Positions 1-8,917 of a stretch of DNA of 64,000 nucleotides are shown here, piece after piece. The stretch lies in contig NZ_KI519511.1 in the NCBI RefSeq assembly GCF_000482845.1, positions 40,237 through 104,236 on the forward strand, read 5' to 3'. This DNA comes from Anaerobiospirillum succiniciproducens DSM 6400. Lineage in GTDB: Bacteria > Pseudomonadota > Gammaproteobacteria > Enterobacterales > Succinivibrionaceae. Every line of letters starts with the position of its first letter. Position 1 is the first letter of the stretch. The notes beneath the pieces are model-generated. The model worked only from the letters and a program-made list of their open reading frames with translations, had not been told where the DNA came from and did no database searches. The position numbers and the translations under genes were made by a program.

Positions 1-108
1 GGTGCTGTGAAAGGTGATGGAAGCTATGAAGTAACCTATCTGTCAAGCAAACTCACGAAGCGCGGCACACTAAGAGCCATGTACCGCAAAGCTACAAGCA
101 CAATCTAG
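1..108 (+). CDS. 3' end of an AAA-ATPase-like/PD-(D/E)XK protein (paralogue of the next gene)
   Basis: Open from the window edge to a TAG at 106-108, encoding the last 35 residues of a protein. The bases are almost identical to 2145-2250 inside the next gene, so this is the tail of a tandem paralogue. The two genes differ at the extreme C-terminus: this one stops soon after MYRKATS, while the downstream copy runs on into a Lys-rich tail. Function is inferred only from the paralogue (AAA-ATPase-like N-terminal domain and a PD-(D/E)XK-like C-terminal domain). The rest lies outside the window. Confidence 0.85.
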   Translation, partial: GAVKGDGSYEVTYLSSKLTKRGTLRAMYRKATSTI

Positions 109-256
109 CCTACGCTTAAAACTAACAAAACCAAGCAAGCTAAGCGCGAATAGTCATCAGATAAGGACTAGAGCCATTGAAGCTCATACTGGCTGCATCT
201 ACTTGAAGATCTGCAGCTGTGCATCGCTTTGCTGCGCCTATTATGAACTTAAGCGT

Positions 257-262
257 TATAAT
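257..262 (+). promoter_or_regulatory. candidate -10 element of the AAA-ATPase-like gene
   Basis: An exact TATAAT lies 48 bases before the proposed ATG at 310. A TTGCTG at 229-234 is the nearest -35-like hexamer, but its 22-base spacing is too long, so only the -10 is convincing. Confidence 0.3.
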
Positions 263-309
263 ATTAAGAGACGATTTCTGTCATGGTGGTCTTTTAAGCA
301 GGGGTGCCT

Positions 310-2286
310 ATGGGACGCAGACTCATTACTAACGGTTTTTTAACCTCTTTTGAAAAACTGATTAAAGGTAGTTATGTTTATGTCGATAAGACTAAGTTTG
401 CCTGTGAACTAGCCAATACAGAGGGCGCATACTTGCTAACCAGACCTCGTCGTATGGGCAAGAGCACCATGGTCTTAACCTTGGAGTATCTGTTCTCAAA
501 AGGCACTGTAGGTACAGAAGGTCTCTACTGCCATGATCATTGGCCAGATAAAGAGCGCTACTTTGTCTTTCGTTTTGCGTTCAATGAGATTAAGTGTTGC
601 TCGTATGGTGAATTTAAAGATAAATTGTTTCAACTTTTTAGTAACTATACCTCTTATTTTGGCATAGAGCTCAATCGAGATTTGGATTCACATCTAGCCT
701 TTAAGCAGCTTATTGAGTTTAGTGTGAAAAAATTATCAGATGAGGGCTTTTTAGCACAGCACCCAGAGCTTCAAGACGTAGAGCGCCCATTGTGCACAGA
801 TAATGTTGTATTGCTCATTGACGAGTACGATGCTCCTCTGGCAGAAAATTTAGACAATAGTGCTGTATTTAATGAAATAAAGGAAGAATACAAGGCTCTA
901 TTTTCAACAATCAAGAATATTACAAACTTTCGTTTTGTCTTTCTTACCGGCGTCAGCTCATACGCTCAGACTTCAATTTTCTCTGGTGCCAATCAGTTTA
1001 TTAACATCTCACTTGATGACGATTACGCTACTTGCTGTGGATACACTCAACAGGAGATTGAGCGCTCCTTTGCTCCTGAGCTTGTAAAAGCACAAACTGC
1101 TCTTAACCTTAGCTATGATGAGCTAATGGCTAAACTTAGCTATTTTTATGATGGCTACCTTTTTTGCACCTCTCCAGCAAAGGCGATTAGCAGCAATAAG
1201 ATCTTTAACCCAGTTAGTGTTTCATTGTTTTTGACTAAGCCTGAAAAGGGATTTATCAACTATTGGAGTAAAACAGGGGCCAATTCAACCTTCCTTTTCA
1301 AGCTCCTCAAGCTATGTTCAGAAGTTTTAGTCAACGATTTGCTCAAAAAACTCTTTGCTGACGTTCCTGAAACAGATAAGAGCCTTGATCCTAGTGTTAT
1401 TGATTACATCAAGGCTTGGGTTCCTGCGTTAACCCTTAGTATTGATGTTGACGACAATAATCAGCAGCCCCATCGTCTGTTGGAAGTACCAACAGATAGC
1501 CTAACTGTCAAACTCGACAATATTAATGCTCTAAATACATACAACGCCATCCCGATCTTATTCCAATCTGGATATTTAGCTATAAAAGCAATCGATGGCG
1601 ATATGGCAAAGCTAGGTCTTGCCAATCACGAGGTTGCAGCAACCCTAAAATCAATTTTGAATGATAAGAGCATATTTATTGACTCAGATCCATTTAGCTT
1701 GTCAGAGAAGTTTTCCCGCCTTAATATGCCAGCTAATGAGATCTTAGCTATCTTCCATGCAGGTGGTGAAACCCTAGCTAACTTTCTTGATGACATGCTC
1801 AATACTGCACCAGAACAATTGTTTGCACATAATAACTACGAAAATGTTCTAACTTTCATCATTTTTCTTGCACTAGATCGTACACCAATGGCAGTAGGAC
1901 GTGAGGTTCATTATGTCCAAGGCCGAGCTGATTTAGTCTTGTACAAGTCTTCTGAAGAGTCATTACTTTCTGATACTGTCATTGAATTTAAGGTTGCTCG
2001 CCAAGGTGAAAACGTTCTCAAAAAGCTCGCAGCAGGTGCTAAACAAATTGTAGACAAGCGCTATGGCATTAGTTATAAGAACCCTGATCCTGTGCGCTAC
2101 TGCATTGTATTTAGCAATGATCTCAGGCAAGTTGGAGCCATTGGTGCTGTGAAAGGTGATGGAAGCTATGAAGTAACCTATCTGTCAAGCAAACTCACGA
2201 AGCGCGGCACACTAAGATCCATGTACCGCAAAGCGACAAGCAAAGCCAAGAAAGCTAAGCGCGTAAAGTCAGCAAATAAGGACTAG
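310..2286 (+). CDS. AAA-ATPase-like protein with C-terminal PD-(D/E)XK nuclease-like domain
   Basis: This is a 658-residue protein of the AAA-ATPase_like (PF09820) plus PDDEXK_9 (PF08011) architecture, usually present as many paralogues in gut and rumen anaerobes. The family's true role is not established. The N-terminus carries the typical ITNGFLTSFEKLI...VDKTKF block. A Walker A variant RPRRMGKST sits at residues 45-53 and a Walker B-like LLIDEYDAPL near residue 170. The C-terminal third holds GRADLVLY followed by IEFKVAR, matching the D...ExK core of the nuclease-like fold. I prefer ATG 310 because AGGGG sits five bases upstream; a GTG at 304 is also in frame. A near-identical 3' end at 1-108 shows the gene is one of a tandem pair. 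It converges on the DUF4241 gene with a 33-base gap. Likely cytoplasmic. Confidence 0.85.
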   Translation: MGRRLITNGFLTSFEKLIKGSYVYVDKTKFACELANTEGAYLLTRPRRMGKSTMVLTLEYLFSKGTVGTEGLYCHDHWPDKERYFVFRFAFNEIKCCSYGEFKDKLFQLFSNYTSYFGIELNRDLDSHLAFKQLIEFSVKKLSDEGFLAQHPELQDVERPLCTDNVVLLIDEYDAPLAENLDNSAVFNEIKEEYKALFSTIKNITNFRFVFLTGVSSYAQTSIFSGANQFINISLDDDYATCCGYTQQEIERSFAPELVKAQTALNLSYDELMAKLSYFYDGYLFCTSPAKAISSNKIFNPVSVSLFLTKPEKGFINYWSKTGANSTFLFKLLKLCSEVLVNDLLKKLFADVPETDKSLDPSVIDYIKAWVPALTLSIDVDDNNQQPHRLLEVPTDSLTVKLDNINALNTYNAIPILFQSGYLAIKAIDGDMAKLGLANHEVAATLKSILNDKSIFIDSDPFSLSEKFSRLNMPANEILAIFHAGGETLANFLDDMLNTAPEQLFAHNNYENVLTFIIFLALDRTPMAVGREVHYVQGRADLVLYKSSEESLLSDTVIEFKVARQGENVLKKLAAGAKQIVDKRYGISYKNPDPVRYCIVFSNDLRQVGAIGAVKGDGSYEVTYLSSKLTKRGTLRSMYRKATSKAKKAKRVKSANKD

Positions 2287-2319
2287 CCTGCTTAGCTATA
2301 CGCATGGCTAGTATGACAT

Positions 2320-3081
2320 TTAGTCATTGTATTCGTTGGCAATGTCGATGAACAGAATGTAGACTGCGCAGACATTGCCTTGAGCATCATAGGCAAAATA
2401 GACAGGATAATAGCCATCGCCCCAGCCAGATGTGAACATAACAATGGAGGTCTCGCTATTTGGGACAGTGTAATTAAGCCACTCGCCATGACTTAGCTGA
2501 TAGTCAGGATGGAGCTTGGCGTTTTCACAAAGCAAATCGTCAAAGAGATCATTGTATGGATCAATATCTGGATCCTCTTCAAGCATGCTCTCCCAAACTT
2601 TCTTGAAAGCCTTTTGAGCAGCGACGTCGGCAAAGCATCCCATACCTGCATCAACGCCAAAACCAAAGTACTCATCCTCGCCTATTTCTTCATTTAGATT
2701 CTCTTTGCCCGTCATCGCCATTTCGTAGCGCACTGCCTTAGCATCAGAGATCTTGAGCTTTGCGCAGGTATAGCGATTACCATACTTTTGATGTGGCACG
2801 ACACAAAGCTGCACGCTATATGTACCAGGTGCAATGGTCTGTATGAATGGCTCGCAATCTTCTAGCTCAACGAATGGATCGCAGGCAATAATTTGACCTG
2901 TAGGAAAGTGTGCCTGTCCAAGATCTAAAATCGCCACATCCATATTGGCAACTTTGCTCTTAGTAAAGTACTCATCAAGGTCGACTTTGCACTGCAGCTT
3001 ATCTTTAATGGACTCATACTTATCGAGCCACTCTTGAGTTAAGTTTGTCCTAGTATCCATAGCAATCATTTGACGCTTCAT
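2320..3081 (-). CDS. DUF4241 domain protein
   Basis: The protein has the DUF4241 (PF14025) pattern: an FPTGQIIACDPF block, then PGTYSVQL, then FGFGVDAGMGCFAD, and finally WGDGYYPVYFAYDAQGNV near the C-terminus. The biochemical function of the family is unknown; it is often found in loci of immunity-type proteins, as here. The frame stays open up to a GTG at 3195, but the extra residues do not resemble the family. ATG 3081 (253 aa, weak AAGATAAG ribosome site) or ATG 3060 is more likely. It is the downstream-most gene of the minus-strand series and converges on the AAA-ATPase-like gene. No signal peptide or membrane segment is seen. Confidence 0.8.
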   Translation of the reverse strand: MKRQMIAMDTRTNLTQEWLDKYESIKDKLQCKVDLDEYFTKSKVANMDVAILDLGQAHFPTGQIIACDPFVELEDCEPFIQTIAPGTYSVQLCVVPHQKYGNRYTCAKLKISDAKAVRYEMAMTGKENLNEEIGEDEYFGFGVDAGMGCFADVAAQKAFKKVWESMLEEDPDIDPYNDLFDDLLCENAKLHPDYQLSHGEWLNYTVPNSETSIVMFTSGWGDGYYPVYFAYDAQGNVCAVYILFIDIANEYND

Positions 3082-3421
3082 AAACTTATCTTCGATAATG
3101 CAAGAAGCGTCATCCTCCTTCAAAGTTATATGTAAGCCTATGCTGTCAATCAAGCATCTTATCCAAAGCTTAGCTGTTAATTGCTCTAAGCCCACAGCTC
3201 ATAATCGAGCATGGACGGTTCGCTCAAGCACCTCCAGCACTCTCAAGCATATACACAAGCATGTACTGGCCATCAAGCATATCTAGCATGCTCAAGGAAG
3301 CCTAGCATGCTCAAGCATTGACAAAAACGTGCCCAGAGGCCCCGGTATGGACGCAAGCATTAGCGCAAGCTTGATGGGCTATTGAGCTTAGGTCTTTAGC
3401 TGTGATTAACTCTAGTTTACG
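3082..3421. other. intergenic stretch with scattered CAAGCAT heptamers
   Basis: No credible gene. CAAGCAT occurs five times (3244, 3256, 3274, 3312, 3354), and a CTAGCATGCTCAAG block occurs twice (around 3283 and 3302). This looks like a degenerated simple repeat. Confidence 0.6.
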
Positions 3422-3748
3422 CTACCAATCGCGCTCTCTGAGAGCCTCTTCAATTTCGATATCGATGCCAAACCACTTGAGGATATACTCAACTGTTACG
3501 CCGATTGAGTCTCTAGCAACAGTCTCAATCTCGCTCTCGTTTTCGTCAAACTCTTCTTGCAAGTTGTTGATGGCAATGACGATCTCATCGAGCTTGTCCT
3601 GAATTACCTCAACATCCTGCTCACCTGTTTCTAGAAGTGAGATTAACTTGTTAAGCTCGACCTTAATCTTATCGACTAAGAATGGTGGAAAGTAATCATC
3701 ACGGTACATATCAGCAAGCAGCTGATAGTTTGGATCAAAAGTCTTCAT
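3422..3748 (-). CDS. DUF5713 family protein
   Basis: A 108-residue acidic cytoplasmic protein. The MKTFDPNYQLLADMYRDDYF opening and the later KIKVELNKLISLLE helix match the small DUF5713 family (function unknown), which often lies among SMI1/KNR4-like and other immunity-type genes. The start at 3748 is chosen because an AGGAG lies six bases upstream; the eight additional residues available upstream (from 3772) have no ribosome site. The C-terminal half (about residues 60-108) is predicted helical and rich in Glu, Asp and Ile. It is a single-gene unit with large gaps on both sides. Confidence 0.75.
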   Translation of the reverse strand: MKTFDPNYQLLADMYRDDYFPPFLVDKIKVELNKLISLLETGEQDVEVIQDKLDEIVIAINNLQEEFDENESEIETVARDSIGVTVEYILKWFGIDIEIEEALRERDW

Positions 3749-4155
3749 GACAACTCCTAATATTGCCAACAAAATCTTCGAGGCTCATTCAAGAAAAGAC
3801 ATGGCACAACTTGGCTAAACATCAGTACCTTGATGGCGTGCCAAGGGGCCCACTCTTGCTTGCTCTACTAGTTTTGTTGTTTTTTTGGTTTTGTTGGTTT
3901 TTTCAAGGCTGCAGCTAGGCTTAAGCTAGAGCCTAGCTAAGCTCTGAAATGAGGGTAGATAACACTTACCTACTCATCCTGTAGCATGAACCTCACTTGG
4001 CTCAAAGCTCAGAGACAATACACTCTTTGCATGAGTAGCTGTATGACATGCAAACAAGTAATTGCGCTATTGCACGTACTCATGAATTAGCAAAGCGCAG
4101 AATGACAATTTATGCAGCAGCTACTTGATAGTGTGCTTAGTTAGCCAATCAATAG
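3749..4155. other. intergenic stretch
   Basis: No gene seen. A T-rich run occupies about 3868-3903 on the plus strand, and a perfect inverted repeat (listed separately) follows it. Confidence 0.5.
3913..3938. repeat. perfect 9-bp inverted repeat
   Basis: AGCTAGGCT and AGCCTAGCT are separated by eight bases. It lies between the DUF1963 gene (transcribed toward it) and the DUF5713 gene. There is no T-tract on the minus-strand side, so it is not a clear intrinsic terminator; a terminator without a U-tract or a cruciform is possible. Confidence 0.45.
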
Positions 4156-5004
4156 CTAATAGCACTGCAGCACCAGCCACACCTTGTCAAAGCGCCGTGC
4201 GACTAAGTCATCTTTTTGAATGAAGAAGTAGATATGGCCGCAATCGCCCCACATCAGCTCAAAATCATTAGTCTCTACTGTATCGAGCTGAAATAAGAGC
4301 ATCCAGCGGTCGGTGGATGATTTTTCTGCCTCGTTACGAATACTCTTGGGGACATCCTTGTAGCCATCGCCTAATTTGTAGCCTTGAGAGACGAGATCGC
4401 ACTCTGAGAACATGCTGCCTTGTATAGTATTTGGCCAGCCAAGCAATTGTGAGTGATTCTCATCATCATTGTATGCCCCCATTTCTTCGTAGATTTTTTC
4501 GACTTTATCGTCGTCCTCATCACGAATTTCAGGGCAAACTTCACTGATGTCTTCCCATTGCGGGTAGCTATCTTTCTTCTTTAGCTCAATCTTGAGGCAA
4601 GGCATAATGAAATCTTCGTCCATATCGCTTGGAAAGGTTGCTGCTCTAAGCTTGGAGACGTCCTCAAAATAATAGACACGCGCACAACCTTTATGCTCTG
4701 GATCAAAGCCCCAACGCTGAGTATCAAGCTCATAGAAAAACGAAAGTATGCCGTGATCTGGCAGAAGATGTTCTTTGTCAAACTCGACTAATTCACTGCA
4801 GTTAATCTGAGCTAAGAAGGACAGATAGCGCTCCTTCGTTTCATAGTATTTGTCACCAGTGGTAAAGGTTGGCCAGACAAAATCTTCAGGCACATCAGGT
4901 ACACCGCCAAAACGTCTGCCGCCTAATTTGTATTCTTCTTCATTGCCAATGTTCAAACCAATGGCTTGCTTACATAACTCAAGCAGCTTTGCTTTGACAT
5001 CCAT
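4156..5004 (-). CDS. DUF1963 / YwqG family protein
   Basis: A 282-residue cytoplasmic protein of the DUF1963 (PF09234) family, typified by Bacillus YwqG, of unknown activity. Family landmarks are KLGGRRFGGVPDVPEDFVWP near the start, LSFLAQINCSEL, ILSFFYELD, the later LLGWPNTIQG, and a C-terminal LLFQLDT...MWGDCGHIYFFI block. The start at 5004 is supported by GAGGTG six bases upstream; earlier in-frame codons reach 5040 without a comparable site. It is monocistronic by spacing. A palindromic FNR-type site lies about 130 bases upstream. Confidence 0.85.
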   Translation of the reverse strand: MDVKAKLLELCKQAIGLNIGNEEEYKLGGRRFGGVPDVPEDFVWPTFTTGDKYYETKERYLSFLAQINCSELVEFDKEHLLPDHGILSFFYELDTQRWGFDPEHKGCARVYYFEDVSKLRAATFPSDMDEDFIMPCLKIELKKKDSYPQWEDISEVCPEIRDEDDDKVEKIYEEMGAYNDDENHSQLLGWPNTIQGSMFSECDLVSQGYKLGDGYKDVPKSIRNEAEKSSTDRWMLLFQLDTVETNDFELMWGDCGHIYFFIQKDDLVARRFDKVWLVLQCY

Positions 5005-5130
5005 AGTGCACCTCATAACTAAACTACAGCCAAGCGCCATAGTCCATGCCTTGCTAAAACCCAGTCCATATGACTAGCTTAGTTAGAGTAGCACCATACG
5101 TTCACCTTGATTGTTTAGCGCATTAATCTT

Positions 5131-5144
5131 TTGATGTAAATCAA
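5131..5144 (-). promoter_or_regulatory. FNR/CRP-type palindrome upstream of the DUF1963 gene
   Basis: TTGATGTAAATCAA matches the FNR half-sites TTGAT-N4-ATCAA exactly. It lies 126 bases upstream of the chosen ATG at 5004. I could not place a good -10 at the spacing expected of a class II site, so function is inferred from the motif alone. Confidence 0.4.
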
Positions 5145-5280
5145 AATACGCCAACCATCATTCATGAAAAAGCTTGGCCACCTAAGCAGGCCACTTAACT
5201 ACATCTAGCTTTCTCATGTTTATTCAGACGCCCCAAGTCTTTGTCAGTCTCTACCGAGCCTATTCAGCCCTCTCAGGCCC

Positions 5281-5466
5281 TCTCAATTGTTTCTTTGCTG
5301 ATTGAGGCCTCATTAGCTACCTCAATTATTCAGGACTGATGCAGCATCATTAGACATCTCAATTTTCTGGGCTGATTAGGCCTCATTAGCCCACTCAATT
5401 TCCTGGGCTGATTAGGCCTCATTACCTCACTCAAGTTTTCGTGGCTTATGCAGGCCAAACTAGGTC
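5281..5466. repeat. imperfect ~36-bp tandem repeat, about five units
   Basis: Contiguous units start at 5281, 5322, 5359, 5395 and 5431. Each begins TCAATT/TCAAGT and most contain a CTGATTAGGCCTCATTA-type core. The units at 5359 and 5395 are nearly identical, while the outer ones have decayed. Units abut without unique spacers, so this is not a CRISPR. Confidence 0.75.
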
Positions 5467-5657
5467 TCATTAGGCCACATTAAGCTTTATCAATATACTT
5501 AGAGTGCTTGGGTCTTTAGCAATGTTTACTTGGATGATTCGGCTTTTTCACGGCATGGCTTAATGAGCCGATAAGGTCTTTTGAACTTCAAAAGTTCGTG
5601 AGTCCTTCGTAACTTGATGTCATCTTTAACTTAAAGGTTTCTTTGACTGTCGTGAGC

Positions 5658-6737
5658 CTACTTATCAAACTCACCACTAATCATGCCATTGATATAGAAA
5701 GCAGGATTGGCAATGAACTCATCCCATTTGCACAGGGGATGAAACTCGTCGTGCTCGTAATCTAAATACCACAGCTTTTTGTCTTTGGCGCTCCAAAGTA
5801 ATAAGCAGTCGCTATAGTTATCCATTGACTGAAGCAAGGAGAGCAGCTTTTTGCGCTTATACGTAATAACTTGTACATCTATAAGCGTATATAACTGCAC
5901 CCATCTTACATATTGGCCCTCAGGAAACTCTAATCGGTGCGGGCCGCTCTTTAGATAATTGAGCATCTTAACTGGCAGCTTGAATGGCCGTAACGATAAG
6001 AGCTTTTGTTGCTCGTTATGCCAATCTTCTGGCTCTAAAGATTTAAGAAAATCTGCCATCTCATCATTGCCGTTGAGTTGAGCAAGCGAGTATGGCCTAT
6101 CCCCATACTTATCACTGATTTTGATGTCGGCCCCACGCTCAACTAAATAGCGCACCAGATCAAAATGATTGGCTCGCGCAGCCTCAGTAACCGCCGTAGA
6201 TGCATAAGGAAAGACCATGTCTGATTTATGGTAGTTAACGTCCACACCCTTTTCACATAAGAGTTTGACTAATTGCATATCCCCATCAGATGCTGCAGCC
6301 CGCAGTGTTTGTCCTGCAAACTTAGCTACACTAATGGATGCTTTCTCAAGCATCTCGATCACATGGTAATTTTTGGACCAACGCACTTCTTGAAAAGCAC
6401 GCTCTTTTTGCTCGCCACTTAGCTTAGCTGCATGAGGGGCAAAAAGCTCAATTAACTCATCAGACCCGCTGCGTATGGCTAACAACAGCAATGCTTGCTC
6501 AGCATACAAATCAGGATTAGCACCATGCTCAAGCAGATAATGTGTCATATCAACATCACCGCGTAGCACGGCGATCTCTAAAGGATACAAGCGTGAGTAC
6601 TCACTAATCTCAATGGCACGATTGACGCAATCGCCATCAGTCAAAAGCTCTTTGAGAGCTTCCATATCATGATTACATATGGCTGCAGCAAGCTTAGGCA
6701 CACTCTCAAAAGTACCGATATATCCAAGTTTGAACAT
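5658..6737 (-). CDS. ankyrin-repeat protein
   Basis: A 359-residue protein. The N-terminal ~215 residues form ankyrin repeats: YPLEIAVLRGDVDMTHYLLE, GANPDLYAEQALLLLAIRSG, TLRAAASDGDMQLVKLLCEKG, AVTEAARANHFDLVRYLVERG and a final DRPYSLAQLNGNDEMADFLK. The C-terminal ~140 residues are not recognised; they include VRWVQLYTLIDVQVITYKRK and a WYLDYEHDEFHPL segment. AGGGG seven bases before ATG 6737 fixes the start. There is no signal peptide, so it is likely a cytoplasmic protein-binding scaffold. Ankyrin proteins are frequent in bacterial immunity-gene arrays, which fits the neighbours. Confidence 0.85.
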   Translation of the reverse strand: MFKLGYIGTFESVPKLAAAICNHDMEALKELLTDGDCVNRAIEISEYSRLYPLEIAVLRGDVDMTHYLLEHGANPDLYAEQALLLLAIRSGSDELIELFAPHAAKLSGEQKERAFQEVRWSKNYHVIEMLEKASISVAKFAGQTLRAAASDGDMQLVKLLCEKGVDVNYHKSDMVFPYASTAVTEAARANHFDLVRYLVERGADIKISDKYGDRPYSLAQLNGNDEMADFLKSLEPEDWHNEQQKLLSLRPFKLPVKMLNYLKSGPHRLEFPEGQYVRWVQLYTLIDVQVITYKRKKLLSLLQSMDNYSDCLLLWSAKDKKLWYLDYEHDEFHPLCKWDEFIANPAFYINGMISGEFDK

Positions 6738-6855
6738 ATGCTTATCCCCTGAAAAAACGTTGAGATGCTGTTAATTGCTCTTAGCTAAATGCTAGTAGCC
6801 CGTCTCTTGTGCAGTGCAGCAATGCCTATAGTATTTGCCTCAGTGCAAGAGTGAG

Positions 6856-6891
6856 GCTTATGCTTGTGCTTATGCTTATGCTTGTGCTTGT
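6856..6891. repeat. hexamer repeat (GCTTRT)6
   Basis: Six contiguous GCTTAT/GCTTGT units lie just beyond the 3' end of the minus-strand DUF6138-like gene, in the gap before the ankyrin gene. It is a short microsatellite with no coding role visible. Confidence 0.7.
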
Positions 6892-6940
6892 GAATGAATG
6901 CGTTTTGTGGGTGACTAGTGCCATTGTTTTTGGGCGGCAG

Positions 6941-8350
6941 TTATGAGCTTTGTAAGAGGCGCTCGTAAAGTTTACGCAGCGGCTCAGGTGCGCTTTCAAT
7001 AAGTTTCTTGGTATTGTTCTTTTGCTTGCCAAAGAGAGCATACATCAGTTCATCTTGAACATATTGGACAAAACTCTCGTCTTTAGCATCCTTTGCATCA
7101 AGATAATCGCCAAGGTGATCCTTGAGGTCGATAAGGGCTGTTAAGCTTTCCTCGTTGGCTATAAGCTTACTAAAGTCCTTGGCCCCCTCAAAGTTTTGCA
7201 TCGACATGACACCATCAATAAATACGCCCATGGTTTGTTTGGTAAAACCATACTTACGCATGTAGGCAATGATGAACTTAGCTTGCAGCGATGAGTGCTC
7301 ATCGTCGCAAAGCTTAAGATACTTGCGAACTAATGGAGTGTATTTGAAATCGGCAAGTCCCAATGCAAAGATAGCAAAGGATCCCGGCATGGCGCATTGT
7401 TCATCTGAAAGGTTGTTGTAGAACTCATCTTCTTTCATTGCCAAATTGGCATAGCGCTCTATTTTAGGATGCAAGGACTCAAAGGCTACAGCGCAGGCAA
7501 AAAGCTGATTAATACCCTTTTTAGGCAGCCCTGGTATAGGCAGATAGCTTTTGTTTGGTCCTCTAAACTCAAGTGCATAACTATCTGGAAAGTCCTCTTG
7601 TTCTAAGACTTGGCACAGATAATCTAGCACCTGCTCATAGCACTGAGCACTATCTTCCTTTGCCTGAATACGAATCGTGGCAAAAGCATCATTAGCCTTA
7701 GCACTCATTAGCTCAGTCTTGAAGGAACGAATGTCCTTTGGCAATTTGCCAGTGCCATCTTGCTTTAATGCTTTGACCATATCTGGCCTAAGCTGACTTA
7801 CTAAGGAAAAATAAAGTTGCGTAGTAACGCTCTCATAGCTAGCACCATAGCTGCTATGGCAGACAGCACTATAGCAAGCAAGCTTTAGTCTGTGCTCATC
7901 ATCCTCATCAAGAGTCACATCGCTCTTAAGCGTACACAGAGAATTGCTGCTGAAGTAGCCTCTCGCACCTCTTTGAATATCAAAGTAGCGCTCAAACACA
8001 TTGCTTTTAATGAACTTATCTAGTTCATGCTCAATTTCTCGCCATCCAACTAGACGGCGCAAGGATTCAAAGAAGATATAGGCCTCATCATAATCACTCG
8101 TAAGCTCAAATCTATTGTTCAAATAGCGCTCAACTATCTGAAATGGCAAGAAGCGCTCACCTGAGTGGTTGCACACTAACGTTGGAAAGTCAGTGCATCT
8201 TGCACTTGCCTTGGAGCTGAGAATATCAGCAATACAAGCATCGGCCTCAGCTAAAATACGCTTATCCGTATCTTTCTCGTGAATCAGGTGATAGTTGTAC
8301 TTGTCATCTTGAGCTTTGCTATCTGTCTTCTTAGACTTATCTTGCACCAT
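6941..8350 (-). CDS. DUF6138-like protein
   Basis: A 469-residue cytoplasmic protein with no signal peptide or membrane segment. The segment MPGSFAIFALGLADFKYTPL followed by a DDEHSSLQAKFIIAYMRKYG block recalls the DUF6138 family (function unknown); the assignment is from memory of that pattern. The first ~20 residues are Lys/Asp-rich and polar, the rest is mainly helical. GAGGTG lies six bases upstream of ATG 8350, confirming the start. It sits between the small membrane protein gene and the ankyrin gene, all on the minus strand. The family frequently sits among immunity-type genes, and that is the only clue to role. Confidence 0.7.
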   Translation of the reverse strand: MVQDKSKKTDSKAQDDKYNYHLIHEKDTDKRILAEADACIADILSSKASARCTDFPTLVCNHSGERFLPFQIVERYLNNRFELTSDYDEAYIFFESLRRLVGWREIEHELDKFIKSNVFERYFDIQRGARGYFSSNSLCTLKSDVTLDEDDEHRLKLACYSAVCHSSYGASYESVTTQLYFSLVSQLRPDMVKALKQDGTGKLPKDIRSFKTELMSAKANDAFATIRIQAKEDSAQCYEQVLDYLCQVLEQEDFPDSYALEFRGPNKSYLPIPGLPKKGINQLFACAVAFESLHPKIERYANLAMKEDEFYNNLSDEQCAMPGSFAIFALGLADFKYTPLVRKYLKLCDDEHSSLQAKFIIAYMRKYGFTKQTMGVFIDGVMSMQNFEGAKDFSKLIANEESLTALIDLKDHLGDYLDAKDAKDESFVQYVQDELMYALFGKQKNNTKKLIESAPEPLRKLYERLLQSS

Positions 8351-8372
8351 GAGAACACCTCAATAACTCAAG

Positions 8373-8513
8373 TTAACGAAAGTGATGCGTGCCAAACAGT
8401 ACGATGAGCAACGCAACTATGGATAAACCCAAAGCAACATAGTCGTGATCGAATAATTGCTTGAGCAAGGTTAAGACCACCAAGATGCCAACTATGATGA
8501 TGACGCCATTCAT
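8373..8513 (-). CDS. 46-residue membrane protein with two hydrophobic segments
   Basis: Short ORF starting MNGVIIIVGILVVLTLL and ending GTHHFR. Residues 3-17 and about 27-41 are strongly hydrophobic, separated by KQLFDHDY, giving a small two-segment hairpin topology. AAGAGG lies about five bases upstream of the ATG. The stop is 22 bases from the start codon of the DUF6138-like gene, the tightest spacing in this island, so the two are probably cotranscribed. No family recognised. It could be a membrane partner of the DUF6138-like protein or a separate small immunity protein. Confidence 0.6.
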   Translation of the reverse strand: MNGVIIIVGILVVLTLLKQLFDHDYVALGLSIVALLIVLFGTHHFR

Positions 8514-8692
8514 AAACGCCTCTTGCCATAATTATCTTAATAGCAGCAATTGCCCTTTGCTTTGCCAAAGTCCTAAGCAAAGGGCAATGGCAAGTGCATG
8601 AGCTTATAGCTCTGTGCTTAGAGCTTAGAGCGCAGGCTAGCTTGTTTGGCTCGATTGCTTGGCTCGCTCGCAGCCTCAGAGCACTTTGCAAG

Positions 8693-8917
8693 TTAGACAA
8701 ATCTATTAATCACGAAATATAGCTCGCATATGATGAGGATGATGCCTAGGCAAAAGAAAATGAAACGCAGCAAACCTCGTGTCATCAAGGGTGCATGAGG
8801 TTTACCTGTAGGATCACACAACCAATCCCAATTGCGTATGGAGCCGACTACCAAGAGAACGCCAAACAAGGCAAAGATGAAGTCACTGTACTCACTAATT
8901 AGCTTTTCTATCGTCAT
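8693..8917 (-). CDS. Imm17-family membrane immunity protein
   Basis: About 74 residues with two transmembrane helices (roughly 10-27 and 50-70). They flank a SIRNWDWLCDPTGKPHAP loop typical of the Imm17 family (PF15562), predicted immunity proteins of polymorphic toxin systems. ATG 8917 gives the best distance from GGATT; ATG 8921-8923 or TTG 8924-8926 are alternatives adding two or three residues. It is expected in the inner membrane. It precedes the 46-residue membrane protein gene on the same strand by 179 bases. No toxin gene is adjacent. Confidence 0.7.
   Translation of the reverse strand: MTIEKLISEYSDFIFALFGVLLVVGSIRNWDWLCDPTGKPHAPLMTRGLLRFIFFCLGIILIICELYFVINRFV

Larger units (their letters stand above)
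5005..5657. other. intergenic stretch with FNR-type site and tandem repeats
   Basis: No gene. The half next to the DUF1963 gene holds the FNR-type palindrome; the half next to the ankyrin gene's 3' end holds an imperfect 36-bp tandem array. Confidence 0.6.

Noticed and set aside
5281-5466. Possible CRISPR array (36-bp repeats)
   Set aside because: Units are contiguous and mutually diverged without unique spacers, and no cas gene is present. The same applies to the other 35-39 bp arrays.
8368-8700. 110-codon minus-strand frame
   Set aside because: It overlaps the better-supported 46-residue membrane protein in another frame and has no ribosome site.
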